Assembly: GCA_944474755.1 (NCBI GenBank)
Contig: OX104114.1
Location: 82,384,623-82,448,622 of the forward strand
Source: Limnoperna fortunei
Lineage: Eukaryota; Mollusca; Bivalvia; Mytilida; Modiolidae
DNA length: 64,000 nucleotides
Direction of reading: 5' to 3'
The notes beneath the pieces are model-generated. The model did no database searches and was not told the DNA's origin. It saw only the letters and a list, made by a program, of their open reading frames with translations. The translations under genes and the position numbers were made by a program. Positions 10,712 through 24,782 of this stretch are shown piece by piece. Each line of letters starts with the position of its first letter. The stretch's first letter is position 1.

Positions 10712-10960
10712 TGGAATTTGCGTCATTGTACACGATCACAACTATACACACAGTACTAGATATTTTGATGTGGAACTCCGCTAATTTAATACAGAAAAAG
10801 ATTTTCTTTATATGCACACACCTTGCTTGCGGACCATAATGGATAAAGTGGTTTAGGAGTGACATGCTAAGTACCTGATAAAAACCTTGGATTTCGAAAA
10901 AGAGTAGGCGACGTGTAGCAGCTAGAAAAAACTAGATTCTCAGCCCCTATCATTTAACAT

Positions 10961-13900
10961 TGGCTCATTCCTTGTTTTATTCTTTATTAACTTGGTCACG
11001 TCCTGAGTTTAGCTGTGGCTCATTCCCTTAATGATTCTTTATTAACTTGGTCACGTCCTGAGTTTAGCTGTGGCTCATTCCCTTAATGATTCTTTATTAA
11101 CTTGGTCACGTCCTGAGTTTAGCTGTGGCTCATTCCCTTAATGATTCTTTATTAACTTGGTCACGTCCTGAGTTTAGCTGTGGCTCATTCCCTTAATGAT
11201 TCTTTATTAACTTGGTCACGTCCTGAGTTTAGCTGTGGCTCATTCCCTTAATGATTCTTTATTAACTTGGTCACGTCCTGAGTTTAGCTGTGGCTCATTC
11301 CCTTAATGATTCTTTATTAACTTGGTCACGTCCTGAGTTTAGCTGTGGCTCATTCCCTTAATGATTCTGTATTAACTTGGTCACGTCCTGAGTTTAGCTG
11401 TGGCTCATTCCCTTAATGATTCTTTATTAACTTGGTCACGTCCTGAGTTTAGCTGTGGCTCATTCCCTTAATGATTCTTTATTAACTTGGTCACGTCCTG
11501 AGTTTAGCTGTGGCTCATTCCCTTAATGATTCTTTATTAACTTGGTCACGTCCTGAGTTTAGCTGTGGCTCATTCCCTTAATGATTCTGTATTAACTTGG
11601 TCACGTCCTGAGTTTAGCTGTGGCTCATTCCCTTAATGATTCTTTATTAACTTGGTCACGTCCTGAGTTTAGCTGTGGCTCATTCCCTTAATGATTCTTT
11701 ATTAACTTGGTCACGTCCTGAGTTTAGCTGTGGCTCATTCCCTTAATGATTCTTTATTAACTTGGTCACGTCCTGAGTTTAGCTGTGGCTAATTCCCTCA
11801 ATGATTCTTTATTAACTTGGTCACGTCCTGAGTTTAGCTGTGGCTCATTCCCTTAATGATTCTTTATTAACTTGGTCACGTCCTGAGTTTAGCTGTGGCT
11901 CATTCCCTTAATGATTCTTTATTAACTTGGTCACGTCCTGAGTTTAGCTGTGGCTCATTCCCTTAATGATTCTGTATTAACTTGGTCACGTCCTGAGTTT
12001 AGCTGTGGCTCATTCCCTTAATGATTCTGTATTAACTTGGTCACGTCCTGAGTTTAGCTGTGGCTCATTCCCTTAATGATTCTTTATTAACTTGGTCACG
12101 TCCTGAGTTTAGCTGTGGCTCATTCCCTTAATGATTCTTTATTAACTTGGTCACGTCCTGAGTTTAGCTGTGGCTCATTCCCTCAATGATTCTTTATTAA
12201 CTTGGTCACGTCCTGAGTTTAGCTGTGGCTCATTCCCTCAATTATTCTTTATTAACTTGGTCACGTCCTGAGTTTAGCTGTGGCTCATTCCCTCAATTAT
12301 TCTTTATTAACTTGGTCACGTCCTGAGTTCAGCTGTGGCTCATTCCCTTAATGATTCTTTATTAACTTGGTCACGTCCTGAGTTTAGCTGTGGCTAATTC
12401 CCTCAATGATTCTTTATTAACTTGGTCACGTCCTGAGTTTAGCTGTGGCTCATTCCCTCAATTATTCTTTATTAACTTGGTCACGTCCTGAGTTTAGCTG
12501 TGGCTCATTCCCTCAATTATTCTTTATTAACTTGGTCACGTCCTGAGTTTAGCTGTGGCTCATTCCCTTAATGATTCTTTATTAACTTGGTCACGTCCAG
12601 AGTTTAGCTGTGGCTCATTCCCTTAATGATTCTTTATTAACTTGGTCACGTCCTGAGTTTAGCTGTGGCTCATTCCCTTAATGATTCTTTATTAACTTGG
12701 TCACGTCCTGAGTTTAGCTGTGGCTAATTCCCACAATGATTCTTTATTAACTTGGTCACGTCCTGAGTTTAGCTGTGGCTCATTCCCTTAATGATTCTTT
12801 ATTAACTTGGTCACGTCCTGAGTTTAGCTGTGGCTCATTCCCTTAATGATTCTTTATTAACTTGGTCACGTCCTGAGTTTAGCTGTGGCTCATTCCCTTA
12901 ATGATTCTTTATTAACTTGGTCACGTCCTGAGTTTAGCTGTGGCTCATTCCCTTAATGATTCTTTATTAACTTGGTCACGTCCTGAGTTTAGCTGTGGCT
13001 CATTCCCTTAATGATTCTTTATTAACTTGGTCACGTCCTGAGTTTAGCTGTGGCTCATTCCCTTAATGATTCTTTATTAACTTGGTCACGTCCTGAGTTT
13101 AGCTGTGGCTCATTCCCTTAATGATTCTTTATTAACTTGGTCACGTCATGAGTTTAGCTGTGGCTCATTCCCTTAATGATTCTTTATTAACTTGGTCACG
13201 TCCTGAGTTTAGCTGTGGCTCATTCCCTTAATGATTCTTTATTAACTTGGTCACGTCCTAAGTTTAGCTGTGGCTCATTCCCTTAATAATTCTTTATTAA
13301 CTTGGTCACGTCCTGAGTTTAGCTGTGGCTCATTCCCTTAATGATTCTGTATTAACTTGGTCACGTCCTGAGTTTAGCTGTGGCTCATTCCCTTAATGAT
13401 TCTTTATTAACTTGGTCACGTCCTGAGTTTAGCTGTGGCTCATTCCCTTAATGATTCTGTATTAACTTGGTCACGTCCTGAGTTTAGCTGTGGCTCATTC
13501 CCTTAATGATTCTTTATTAACTTGGTCACGTCCTGAGTTTAGCTGTGGCTCATTCCCTTAATGATTCTTTATTAACTTGGTCACGTCCTAAGTTTAGCTG
13601 TGGCTCATTCCCTTAATGATTCTTTATTAACTTGGTCACGTCCTGAGTTTAGCTGTGGCTCATTCCCTTAATGATTCTGTATTAACTTGGTCACGTCCTG
13701 AGTTTAGCTGTGGCTCATTCCCTTAATGATTCTTTATTAACTTGGTCACGTCCTGAGTTTAGCTGTGGCTCATTCCCTAATGATTCTTTATTAACTTGGT
13801 CACGTCCTGAGTTTAGCTGTGGCTCATTCCCTTAATGATTCTTTATTAACTTGGTCACGTCCTGAGTTTAGCTGTGGCTCATTCCCTTAATGATTCTGTA

Positions 13901-16900
13901 TTAACTTGGTCACGTCCTGAGTTTAGCTGTGGCTCATTCCCTTAATGATTCTTTATTAACTTGGTCACGTCCTGAGTTTAGCTGTGGCTCATTCCCTTAA
14001 TGATTCTTTATTAACTTGGTCACGTCCTAAGTTTAGCTGTGGCTCATTCCCTCAATGATTCTTTATTAACTTGGTCATGTCCTAGCTATGGCTCATTCCC
14101 TCAATGATTCTGTATTAACTTGGTCACGTCCTGAGTTTAGCTGTGGCTCATTCCCTTAATGATTCTGTATTAACTTGGTCACGTCCTGAGTTTAGCTGTG
14201 GCTCATTCCCTTAATGATTCTTTATTAACTTGGTCACGTCCTGAGTTTAGCTGTGGCTCATTCCCTTAATGATTCTGTATTAACTTGGTCACGTCCTAAG
14301 TTTAGCTGTGGCTCATTCCCTCAATGATTCTTTATTAACTTGGTCACGTCCTGAGTTTAGCTGTGGCTCATTCCCTTAACGATTCTGTTTTAACTTGGTC
14401 ACGTCCTAAGTTTAGCTGTGGCTCATTCCCACAATTATTCTTTATTAACTTGGTCACGTCCTAAGTTTAGCTGTGGCTCATTCCCTTAATGATTCTGTAT
14501 TAACTTGGTCACGTCCTAAGTTTAGCTGTGGCTCATTCCCTCAATGATTCTTTATTAACTTGGTCACGTCCTGAGTTTAGCTGTGGCTCATTCCCTTAAT
14601 ACGTCCTGAGTTTAGCTGTGGCTCATTCCCTTAATGATTCTGTATTAACTTGGTCACGTCCTGAGTTTAGCTGTGGCTCATTCCCTTAATGATTCTTTAT
14701 TAACTTGGTCACGTCCTGAGTTTAGCTGTGGCTCATTCCCTTAATGATTCTGTATTAACTTGGTCACGTCCTAAGTTTAGCTGTGGCTCATTCCCTCAAT
14801 GATTCTTTATTAACTTGGTCACGTCCTGAGTTTAGCTGTGGCTCATTCCCTTAATGATTCTTCATTAACTTGGTCACGTCGTGAGTTTAGCTGTGGCTCA
14901 TTCCCTTAATGATTCTGTATTAACTTGGTCACGTCCTGAGTTTAGCTGTGGCTCATTCCCACAATTATTCTTTATTAACTTGGTCACGTCCTGAGTTTAG
15001 CTGTGGCTCATTCCCTTAATGATTCTGTATTAACTTGGTCACGTCCTGAGTTTAGCTGTGGCTCATTCCCACAATTATTCTTTATTAACTTGGTCACGTC
15101 CTGGGTTTAGCTGTGGCTCATTCCCTTAATGATTCTTTATTAACTTGGTCACGTCCTGAGTTTCACTGTGGCTCATTCCCTCAATTATTCTTTATTAACT
15201 TGGTCACGTCCTGAGTTTAACTGTGGCTCATTCCCTCAATTATTCTTAATTAACTTGGTCACGTCCTGAGTTTAGCTCTGGCTCATTCCCACAATTATTC
15301 TTTATTAACTTGGTCACGTCCTGAGTTTAACTGTGGCTCATTCCCTCAATTATTCTTTATTAACTTGGTCACGTCCTGAGTTTAGCTTTGGCTCATTCCC
15401 ACAATTATTCTTTATTAACTTGGTCACGTCCTGAGTTTAACTGTGGCTCATTCCCTCAATGATTCTTTATTAACTTGGTCACGTCCTGAGTTTAGCTCTG
15501 GCTCATTCCCACAATTATTCTTTATTAACTTGGTCACGTCCTGAGTTTAACTGTGGCTCATTCCCTCAATTATTCTTTATTAACTTGGTCACGTCCTGGG
15601 TTTAGCTGTGGCTCATTCCCTTAATGATTCTTTATTAACTTGGTCACGTCCAGAGTTTCACTGTGGCTCATTCCCTCAATTATTCTTTATTAACTTGGTC
15701 ACGTCCTGAGTTTAACTGTGGCTCATTCCCTCAATTATTCTTCATTAACTTGGTCACGTCCTGAGTTTAGCTCTGGCTCATTCCCACAATTATTCTTTAT
15801 TAACTTGGTCACGTCCTGAGTTTAACTGTGGCTCATTCCCTCAATTATTCTTCATTAACTTGGTCACGTCCTGAGTTTAGCTCTGGCTCATTCCCACAAT
15901 TATTCTTCATTAACTTGGTCACGTCCTGAGTTTAGCTCTGGCTCATTCCCACAATTATTCTTTATTAACTTGGTCACGTCCTGAGTTTAGCTGTGGCTCA
16001 TTCCCACAATTATTCTTTATTAACTTGGTCACGTCCTGAGTTTAACTGTGGCTCATTCCCTCAATTATTCTTCATTAACTTGGTCACGTCCTGAGTTTAG
16101 CTCTGGCTCATTCCCACAATTATTCTTTATTAACTTGGTCACGTCCTGAGTTTAGCTGTGGCTCATTCCCTTAATGATTCTGTATTAACTTGGTCACGTC
16201 CTGAGTTTAGCTGTAGCTCATTCCCTTAATGATTCTTTATTAACTTGGTCACGTCCTGAGTTTAGCTGTGGCTCATTCCCACAATTATTCTTTATTAACT
16301 TGCTCACGTCCTAAGTTTAGCTGTGGCTCATTCCCTTAATGATTCTTTATTAACTTGGTCACGTCCTGAGTTTAGCTGTGGCTCATTCCCTCAATGATTC
16401 TTTATTAACTTGCTCACGTCCTAAGTTTAGCTGTGGCTCATTCCCTCAATGATTCTTTATTAACTTGGTCACGTCCTGAGTTTAGCTGTGGCTCATTCCC
16501 TTAATGATTCTTTATTAACTTGGTCACGTCCTGAGTTTAGCTGTGGCTCATTCCCTCAATGATTCTTTATTAACTTGCTCACGTCCTAAGTTTAGCTGTG
16601 GCTCATTCCCTCAATGATTCTTTATTAACTTGGTCACGTCCTGAGTTTAGCTGTGGCTCATTCCCTTAATGATTCTGTATTAACTTGGTCACGTCCTGAG
16701 TTTAGCTGTGGCTCATTCCCACAATTATTCTTTATTAACTTGGTCACGTCCTGGGTTTAGCTGTGGCTCATTCCCTTAATGATTCTTTATTAACTTGGTC
16801 ACGTCCTGAGTTTAGCTGTGGCTCATTCCCTCAATTATTCTTTATTAACTTGGTCACGTCCTAAGTTTAACTGTGGCTCATTCCCTCAATTATTCTTCAT

Positions 16901-18934
16901 TAACTTGGTCACGTCCTGAGTTTAGCTCTGGCTCATTCCCACAATTATTCTTTATTAACTTGGTCACGTCCTGAGTTTAACTGGGGCTCATTCCCTCAAT
17001 TATTCTTTATTAACTTGGTCACGTCCTGAGTTTAGCTTTGGCTCATTCCCACAATTATTCTTTATTAACTTGGTCACGTCCTGAGTTTAACTGTGGCTCA
17101 TTCCCTCAATGATTCTTTATTAACTTGGTCACGTCCTGAGTTTAGCTCTGGCTCATTCCCACAATTATTCTTTATTAACTTGGTCACGTCCTGAGTTTAA
17201 CTGTGGCTCATTCCCTCAATTATTCTTTATTAACTTGGTCACGTCCTGGGTTTAGCTGTGGCTCATTCCCTTAATGATTCTTTATTAACTTGGTCACGTC
17301 CAGAGTTTCACTGTGGCTCATTCCCTCAATTATTCTTTATTAACTTGGTCACGTCCTGAGTTTAACTGTGGCTCATTCCCTCAATTATTCTTCATTAACT
17401 TGGTCACGTCCTGAGTTTAGCTCTGGCTCATTCCCACAATTATTCTTTATTAACTTGGTCACGTCCTGAGTTTAACTGTGGCTCATTCCCTCAATTATTC
17501 TTCATTAACTTGGTCACGTCCTGAGTTTAGCTCTGGCTCATTCCCACAATTATTCTTCATTAACTTGGTCACGTCCTGAGTTTAGCTCTGGCTCATTCCC
17601 ACAATTATTCTTTATTAACTTGGTCACGTCCTGAGTTTAGCTGTGGCTCATTCCCACAATTATTCTTTATTAACTTGGTCACGTCCTGAGTTTAACTGTG
17701 GCTCATTCCCTCAATTATTCTTCATTAACTTGGTCACGTCCTGAGTTTAGCTCTGGCTCATTCCCGCAATTATTCTTTATTAACTTGGTCACGTCCTGAG
17801 TTTAGCTGTGGCTCATTCCCTTAATGATTCTGTATTAACTTGGTCACGTCCTGAGTTTAGCTGTAGCTCATTCCCTTAATGATTCTTTATTAACTTGGTC
17901 ACGTCCTGAGTTTAGCTGTGGCTCATTCCCACAATTATTCTTTATTAACTTGCTCACGTCCTAAGTTTAGCTGTGGCTCATTCCCTTAATGATTCTTTAT
18001 TAACTTGGTCACGTCCTGAGTTTAGCTGTGGCTCATTCCCTCAATGATTCTTTATTAACTTGCTCACGTCCTAAGTTTAGCTGTGGCTCATTCCCTCAAT
18101 GATTCTTTATTAACTTGGTCACGTCCTGAGTTTAGCTGTGGCTCATTCCCTTAATGATTCTTTATTAACTTGGTCACGTCCTGAGTTTAGCTGTGGCTCA
18201 TTCCCTCAATGATTCTTTATTAACTTGCTCACGTCCTAAGTTTAGCTGTGGCTCATTCCCTCAATGATTCTTTATTAACTTGGTCACGTCCTGAGTTTAG
18301 CTGTGGCTCATTCCCTTAATGATTCTTTATTAACTTGGTCACGTCCTGAGTTTAGCTGTGGCTCATTCCCTCAATTATTCTTTATTAACTTGGTCACGTC
18401 CTGAGTTTAGCTGTGGCTCATTCCCTTAATGATTCTTTATTAACTTGGTCACGTCCTGAGTTTAGCTGTGGCTCATTCCCTTAATGATTCTTTATTAACT
18501 TGGTCACGTCCTGAGTTTAGCTGTGGCTCATTCCCTCAATTATTCTTTATTAACTTGGTCACGTCCTGAGTTTAGCTGTGGCTCATTCCCTTAATGATTC
18601 TTTATTAACTTGGTCACGTCCTGAGTTTAGCTGTGGCTCATTCCCTCAATTATTCTTTATTAACTTGGTCACGTCCTGGGTTTAACTCTGGCTCATTTCC
18701 TCAATTATTCTTTATTAACTTGGTCACGTCCTGAGTTTAGCTGTGGCCCATTCCCTCAATTATTCTTTATTAACTTGGTCACGTCCTGGGTTTAACTGTG
18801 GCTAATTCCCTCAATTATTCTTGATTAACTTGGTCACGTCCTGAGTTTAGCTGTGGCTCATTCCCTCAACGATTCTTTGTTAACTTGGTCACGTCCCGAG
18901 TTTCACTGTGGCTCATTTCCTCAATTATTCTTTA
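10961..18934. repeat. 55-bp satellite array, about 145 copies
   Basis: The unit begins attaacttggtcacgtcctg and recurs every 55 bp for almost 8 kb. The first and last units are degenerate (cattccttgttttattc at the left, tcaattattctttaaattac at the right). The left half is very uniform. The right half has recurring variants: ttaatgatt, tcaatgatt, tcaattatt and acaattatt; cctgag or cctaag; tctttatt or tctgtatt. Three indels are visible: a 1-bp loss near 13,778, a short deletion near 14,083 and a 20-bp deletion near 14,600. No coding or RNA signal is evident. Confidence 0.97.
15001..18300. repeat. 1,650-bp higher-order tandem duplication inside the 55-bp array
   Basis: Units 15,001-16,650 and 16,651-18,300 carry the same order of variant monomers at an offset of exactly 1,650 bp (30 x 55). 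Private variants recur at that offset: agctttg (15,386/17,036), the cagagtttca unit (15,651/17,301), ctgtagctca (16,211/17,861) and ttgctcacgtcctaag (16,301/17,951). Only about half a dozen differences were spotted by eye. Within each copy, part alternates two monomer types, giving a local 110-bp dimer. Confidence 0.9.
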
Positions 18935-19074
18935 AATTACCTGCTTTTATGCGATCGTCAACATGACGTCAAAGTGTATTTATTAGACTAATGATTCATT
19001 TGCCAGCATCGAATATAGTTGCACGCGACTAACAGTAGATGAGAGTTGACAGCATCTGCTGGGGTGTCATTTAC

Positions 19075-19150
19075 CTACAATAATGTAGCTCTTTTGACAT
19101 TTTTATATCACCGAAATAAAAGAAATTTCAAGGGAGCTACATTCTTGTAG
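19075..19150. repeat. Short inverted repeat (17-bp arms)
   Basis: The left arm ctacaataatgtagctc (19,075-19,091) pairs with gagctacattcttgtag (19,134-19,150) around an AT-rich loop. It may be the end of an unidentified element. Confidence 0.6.
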
Positions 19151-19269
19151 CAAGGTGGTCATTGATCTAGAATACAAGTTATAGTCTTCGATTGACGTTT
19201 AAAAAACCCACTCGATCTTAATAATCACGAAAATTGCAATTTGTTGAATCGAGACATCCACGTGATACA

Positions 19270-19566
19270 CAGACATTATTGATAATAGTCTTCCGATTTC
19301 AGAATGTTCACGATCCTCTCTCTATACCAGACAATTTTTTATAATAGTCATCCGTGGTTTTCCAGCATGTTTACGATCTTAGATATGCCAGACATTATTG
19401 ATTAAAATCATCCGTGGTTTTCCAGAATGTTTACGATCTTAGATATGCCAGACATTATTGATTTTAGTCATCCGTGGTTTTCCAGAATGTTTACGATCTT
19501 AGATATGCCAGACATTATTGATAATAGTCATCCGTGCTTTTCCAGAATGTTTACGATCGTCTGTAC
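19270..19566. repeat. 60-bp tandem repeat, about five copies
   Basis: The cagaca start recurs at 19,270, 19,328, 19,389, 19,449 and 19,509. Each unit contains tagtcatccgtg, ttttccag and atgtttacgatc. The middle copies are almost identical and the outer ones diverge. The open frame across it is a by-product of the period being a multiple of three. Confidence 0.9.
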
Positions 19567-19856
19567 CAGTTCTCTATCCAGAAATCACACTGCATCCAGA
19601 TTTAAAATACTTAATCATTTGTGCGAAGTACAAATAATCTCCAATAACACTTAATCTGCAAAATATCGAAAATCTGATAGTGAAGTAGAAAATGTTAATA
19701 AAAAACGATATACTTAACTTCTCAGACAACAGAATCTAAATAATGCGCTGTTTATTGTAGGCTATCAAACAATACCAAAAGAAATATTGTCTAAAACTTC
19801 AAGGTCAAATATGTTTGTTTTGCGCCACTCATGACGATATTTTAATATATAAACAG

Positions 19857-19927
19857 CAGTAAAACATCTATGGATATACACTAGATCAATGCACAACAGT
19901 AAAACATCTATGGATATACACTAGGTC
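19857..19927. repeat. 40-bp direct duplication
   Basis: cagtaaaacatctatggata at 19,857 recurs at 19,897, and the following tacactag is shared too. Two copies only. Confidence 0.85.
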
Positions 19928-19929
19928 AA

Positions 19930-22900
19930 AACTAGCAAACCATGAAATAGTACATCTGCTGTTTTAAAAATTTAGCACAAGGCAAAAATAATCTTTTACA
20001 GTTACAATGTCAATACCATCCATCCGAACATTGTCACAAAATTTATTATATCAAACCAACAAGCAAGGTTTGGCACCTGAAATTTAATCATTTAATCGAA
20101 TTAATAAATATAAACACATTTTGCCTTCAGAATTGTACCAGGGTTTTCTGCTAGACCGTGGATGCCGAGTATAAGAATGCATTTTCCAGGAACCTATGAA
20201 TCAATAGTTATACTAGCCCCAGATTTTTTCCATTCACTTCGGATTTGGTTGAAACTGATTGAAATATGTAAATCTACTAGTTATACTAGAACAGACCGAT
20301 TACACATTTTTTGTATCAAAAACAGGGTCCGTAGAAATACCACAAACTACAAGTTAGTGCACTTACAAGTATAAAACTGCACTAACAACATGAAGGATAA
20401 CAGAAACACGAACAACAAATAATATCAAAGAATAATGCATAAATATAGTTTAAGAGATTTTTGCATTTGTATCGGCACGTGCCGATTTTTGTCTTGTCAA
20501 TTACCGGTCAACTGTGTAATGTGGTCACTCAACCCAAGATCAACAACACATTAGCACTAACAACATGATAGAAAGTTCTGAATCATGAAATATGTACTAG
20601 TAATTTATTTTTTTTTAAATATGGTATATAATATAGCTTCAATTAGCAATTAACACATTAACTTGAACTTATAAACAACATTGATGTTTGGTCCTATAAT
20701 TGCAGTATATGTCTCTGTCTAACTAATTTGAGATAATTTATAAACAATATAGACACTCTTATTATGGTACAGTGTCCTTTGACAACAATTTTTAAAAGTA
20801 TAAAAAATATTTTTGGTTTTGCTAATTTAGGGAAATGTTCGTGTTGAGATAGTTAAATAAACTTAAAAACCTCTAACTTCAAAGGACCGAAAATTATTTC
20901 ATTTACTTATTTAAGAAGTCAAAATCTGTTCTACATAAAGCTTCAATTTTCCATAAAGAATGACATTCGCAGACTGTCAACAGAACTTACGGAAAACTCA
21001 TATAGCTGAATTAGTACCTAAGAGTAGAACTCCGTCGACTCAAGAATTATAAGCGGAATTATGACTGGACATCTCAAACAAATTGCGACTTCACGTGACT
21101 TGTTTGACGCATACGGTCGCAATATTTGATTTTACAACTTCAAAAGAAAACATAAGGTTGATTACAACAAAATGTTGATCTACTGATATCATGTTCAATA
21201 AATAAAATATTTTAAAGTTTAAAGTGTACAATCTCGTATCTTTGGAATTATATACATTAAAACAGTTTAAACTGCGTGCTAATTAATTCTTTCAAATTCT
21301 TGAGAGAACGCTGCATTTTCCCGTTGGGGTTACATTGTTTAATGCACAACAGCCCAATCTTGCACCACTTCAGACGTGTATAACCACAGCTGGTATAAGC
21401 TATGTATAACAAATAGCAGACACAGTTATGTTTTGAATTTCACATTTATAACACTTAAATCTGTTAATAGCATATCATCATATTTCCTACTGCATTTGAA
21501 ATGCACACCTGAGTGGTATAAATTGAATGTGCTAATGAGCTTTGTTATTTAGATTTACTAACAATTTGTATAAAAGTTAATTTAAAACAAGTACTATCGT
21601 TAAAAAAGATAACCGACGCAGTAAAGATATAAATTGAGTTATGCATTAAACTACGAATCGTCATTATTGTCATACAAATTCCCCGTTTCAATAGACCAGA
21701 AATGTTTGATGGAAAGTACTGACGGACAATTATTACTACGTGAAAGAAATCATGAACCTATAAATTAACATTAATCCCAGCTGAAACGAGTTGGAAATTA
21801 TTAATTTATACATGTGTTCGCCCCCCTTTTTATTTACGTGTTTTCAATATTAACAGATTTACCAAGCATACAGTTAACTCAAAATTGATAATTTACATAC
21901 AACTACTTTGTTGTACATGTACATGTATTCCAGAACGTTTATTGCTATTATGTATTGAAACCCACTGCCTAAGATATAGAAATGAAGTTTTTCCAAAAGC
22001 AGTTATACAATTATGTCAACAAATTGAATATAAGAATTGTTTAATAAAATGTTTATAGTTTAAAATTTACTGATTAAGCAAAGTATACTTTACAATTAGA
22101 GCCAAAACTCTCTATCTATGTGTGTACTACGACGGACGCCCAAGAAAAATAATAACACATTTGATTTACTTTCAACATGAATATAAAATGATTGTTAATT
22201 TGTATTTTTTAAATAAATTAATTAAAATTTCTTCTCTTCGTTTCTTTTACACTCTATAAAATCCCGGAAAAATCCAGGGTGTTAATATGCGTTTTAATTT
22301 GCGCTGTACTTCAAATAAAAAATATTTAACATTTTTGTACAAGTCGTTTAATATAAAATTTTACAAATTGCAGCTCATCGCTATTGTTCTTAATACTTAA
22401 ATTGCACTATGAAATAATTTTATAAACAAACAGACGGCAAAATCTAATAATAATAGTACACAATTTGAAAGGAGAATTGCCAATTTACCATCCTGTTCCG
22501 AACCCTTGTCCAATTCATTACCCTGTTTCGAACCCCCGTCCAAATTGGTTTTTGACTAATAAAGAAACAGAATTAGAATCACGTTACTTGCTTTTCGAGA
22601 GGTGAAGTGTCATGAGGTCAAAGGGTAAAAAGTGAATATAATACCGACTGCGTCGGAAAAACCTAAAGAAGCCATAAAAGATGCCAAAATGCAAGGTTTC
22701 GGGAATAAATATCTTGTACACAGAATACAAGTTTATGACACAAGTCTTATATCATGATGAGAAAGCATGGGTTAACTTTTATGACTTGAAAGGTGTTGGT
22801 TCTAAATAAACTAATCTGTAACAAATGTGAATTGGTTAACTATAATTTATTTATTTTTATTTGTTAATTATAAATATCGTCATCCTTTTGGAAAGAAAAA

Positions 22901-24780
22901 ATTATGAGGACATAAAACAGTTACCGAGTTATCAAACCTAATTATGACAGTAATAGTTGCATTTGAACGAGGGGAGGGGTAATTATCGGAGGAGAAAAAA
23001 TGTCTGGTTTGGTTGTTTATTTGGAAGCATTACTAAATACTATACCTGCTATGTATAACGTCGTTGTATATTGAGACTACCGACTATATAACGTTATATT
23101 ATCGTTCAAATTTTACTGTTTCGCAGAATAATTAAATTACTATTTCTTTTCAGTTTTATATAAGACACTAAAACACCACCCTCTTAATTAATAAAAAGTA
23201 TATCTATCTAAACCCATAGATAAAATGTAACGAAGACTTTTGCCCCTGCACTTGATGTTATTGCATTCTCCAGGTATACACAGTGCGAAAAATGATCTTA
23301 AGTACAACAGTAAAAATCATTGATATTTAAATTATATTATCTCAATAAAAGTCGATCTACTGTAGTCATGAGGAAAAATGTATAGAATCATCATAGATGT
23401 CCTTTCATATACAGCTTATTTTTATTGACAACGAGGGTCTAGAATGGGGCGAATTAAAAAGACTTTTCCAATCTATTGTTTAATGTTGCTTACATACCAG
23501 TATACGATTGTATAAATAGTTAGAATTATGACATCTTTTTAATCAAAATACTAAAGTATGTTGTTGATACCAATAGATTTGTTGAACATTTTATAATTGA
23601 TGCACATTACATTGTATTGTACGAGAATTCGCATATTTCCCGTAAAAATGACAACGTGGCTCTTTAAATAAAAAAAAATAAATTTCGATATATAATATTT
23701 ATTAATTGATCTGTTGGGTTGTTTAATGCTTAAAATATAAACGATTGAATTTTAATTTGTAGATGATATAATTTGACGGTTTATTCACGGTTTTCGAACA
23801 TTTGAAAAATTCGATTCAGGTTTCTCCAACAAGAAATGAACAATGGAAGGACTTTTTGTTTTTACAGCAGTCAAGTATGTTGTTTTAAGAAGTTTAACAG
23901 TAAAACCAGAGAAATTTATTTGAAATTTACTGAAAAGTTTCAATAAAAAAGGTAATAAAATAAATAATGGTAATATGGAATTATTGGATTTTAACTTAAC
24001 GCTGTAATCCAATTTAATATATATCATGTTCGATATTTCACAGAAAAAATAATGAAAAACTATAATATTCTATATATTGCTTACAAAGGATTCATTTATA
24101 CATACTTTACTGCAGTCATAATTACAGGTAAAATTAATTGTCTACCACTCATTTTATACCTAAAATATCACATGTTGTGAACACAACAATTTGACGTCTA
24201 AATCGGGTGTATATTAAGTACAAGAAGCGTGATGTTCTTTTAACATAATAATCACGTTGGTCTTCCATATTGGTCAGCGGTCTGGCTTTCCGTATTATAA
24301 CCTGAAACCGCCGGTAGAAGATGTCATCCGCTATAACCAGTACAGACGCATGCGGGGCAGAACAGGGTCTTGAACTCTGTGTACATTCACGCATTATATC
24401 TTGGTCATTTTCATATATTATCCGAGTTTATGTCGTTTAAGGCTAAGCAGTCAACTGTACACATTTATTTAAAAATTTTATAATGTTACGGACATTGCAA
24501 TGAAAATGATAAAAGTAATATGTATTGAATGATGTAAGTATGGGTCGTGTTATTTTCTTCTTATAAGGAACACTTGTGAATAATATAAGCTGTCAATACA
24601 AACTGCAAGAAAGATTTACCAGAAGTAAAACAACACGAGTCCATGTTGACCCCCGTGCAGTTACCTAAGGCAATATGAGAAGCTGTGCTTGGAATGTTCG
24701 AACTGTATAAACTTTATCTAACACGTCAGCTGCAGTGCCCTACCGCATTTTCACTTAGTGCATCTTATTTGACTCGAATG
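19930..24780. other. Long gene-free interval
   Basis: AT-rich sequence with no ORF of convincing composition, no recognisable element and no RNA gene. Small items only: a 14-bp palindrome tcggcacgtgccga near 20,472, and two copies of a 33-bp unit (ctgtt.cgaaccc..gtcc) near 22,490-22,540. Ancient repeats too decayed to read by eye are likely. Confidence 0.5.
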
Positions 24781-24782
24781 AA

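Noticed and set aside
10961..18934. Regular 55-bp repeats as a CRISPR array
   Set aside because: There are no unique spacers; the whole unit repeats, and the genome is eukaryotic.
19427..19654. 75-codon frame with repeated peptide
   Set aside because: Produced by a 60-bp tandem repeat whose period is divisible by three; the peptide repeat follows from that.
24149..24394. 81-codon minus frame upstream of the 647-residue gene
   Set aside because: No recognisable motif, no splice signals at its edges and ordinary composition; it overlaps the likely promoter side of the next gene.
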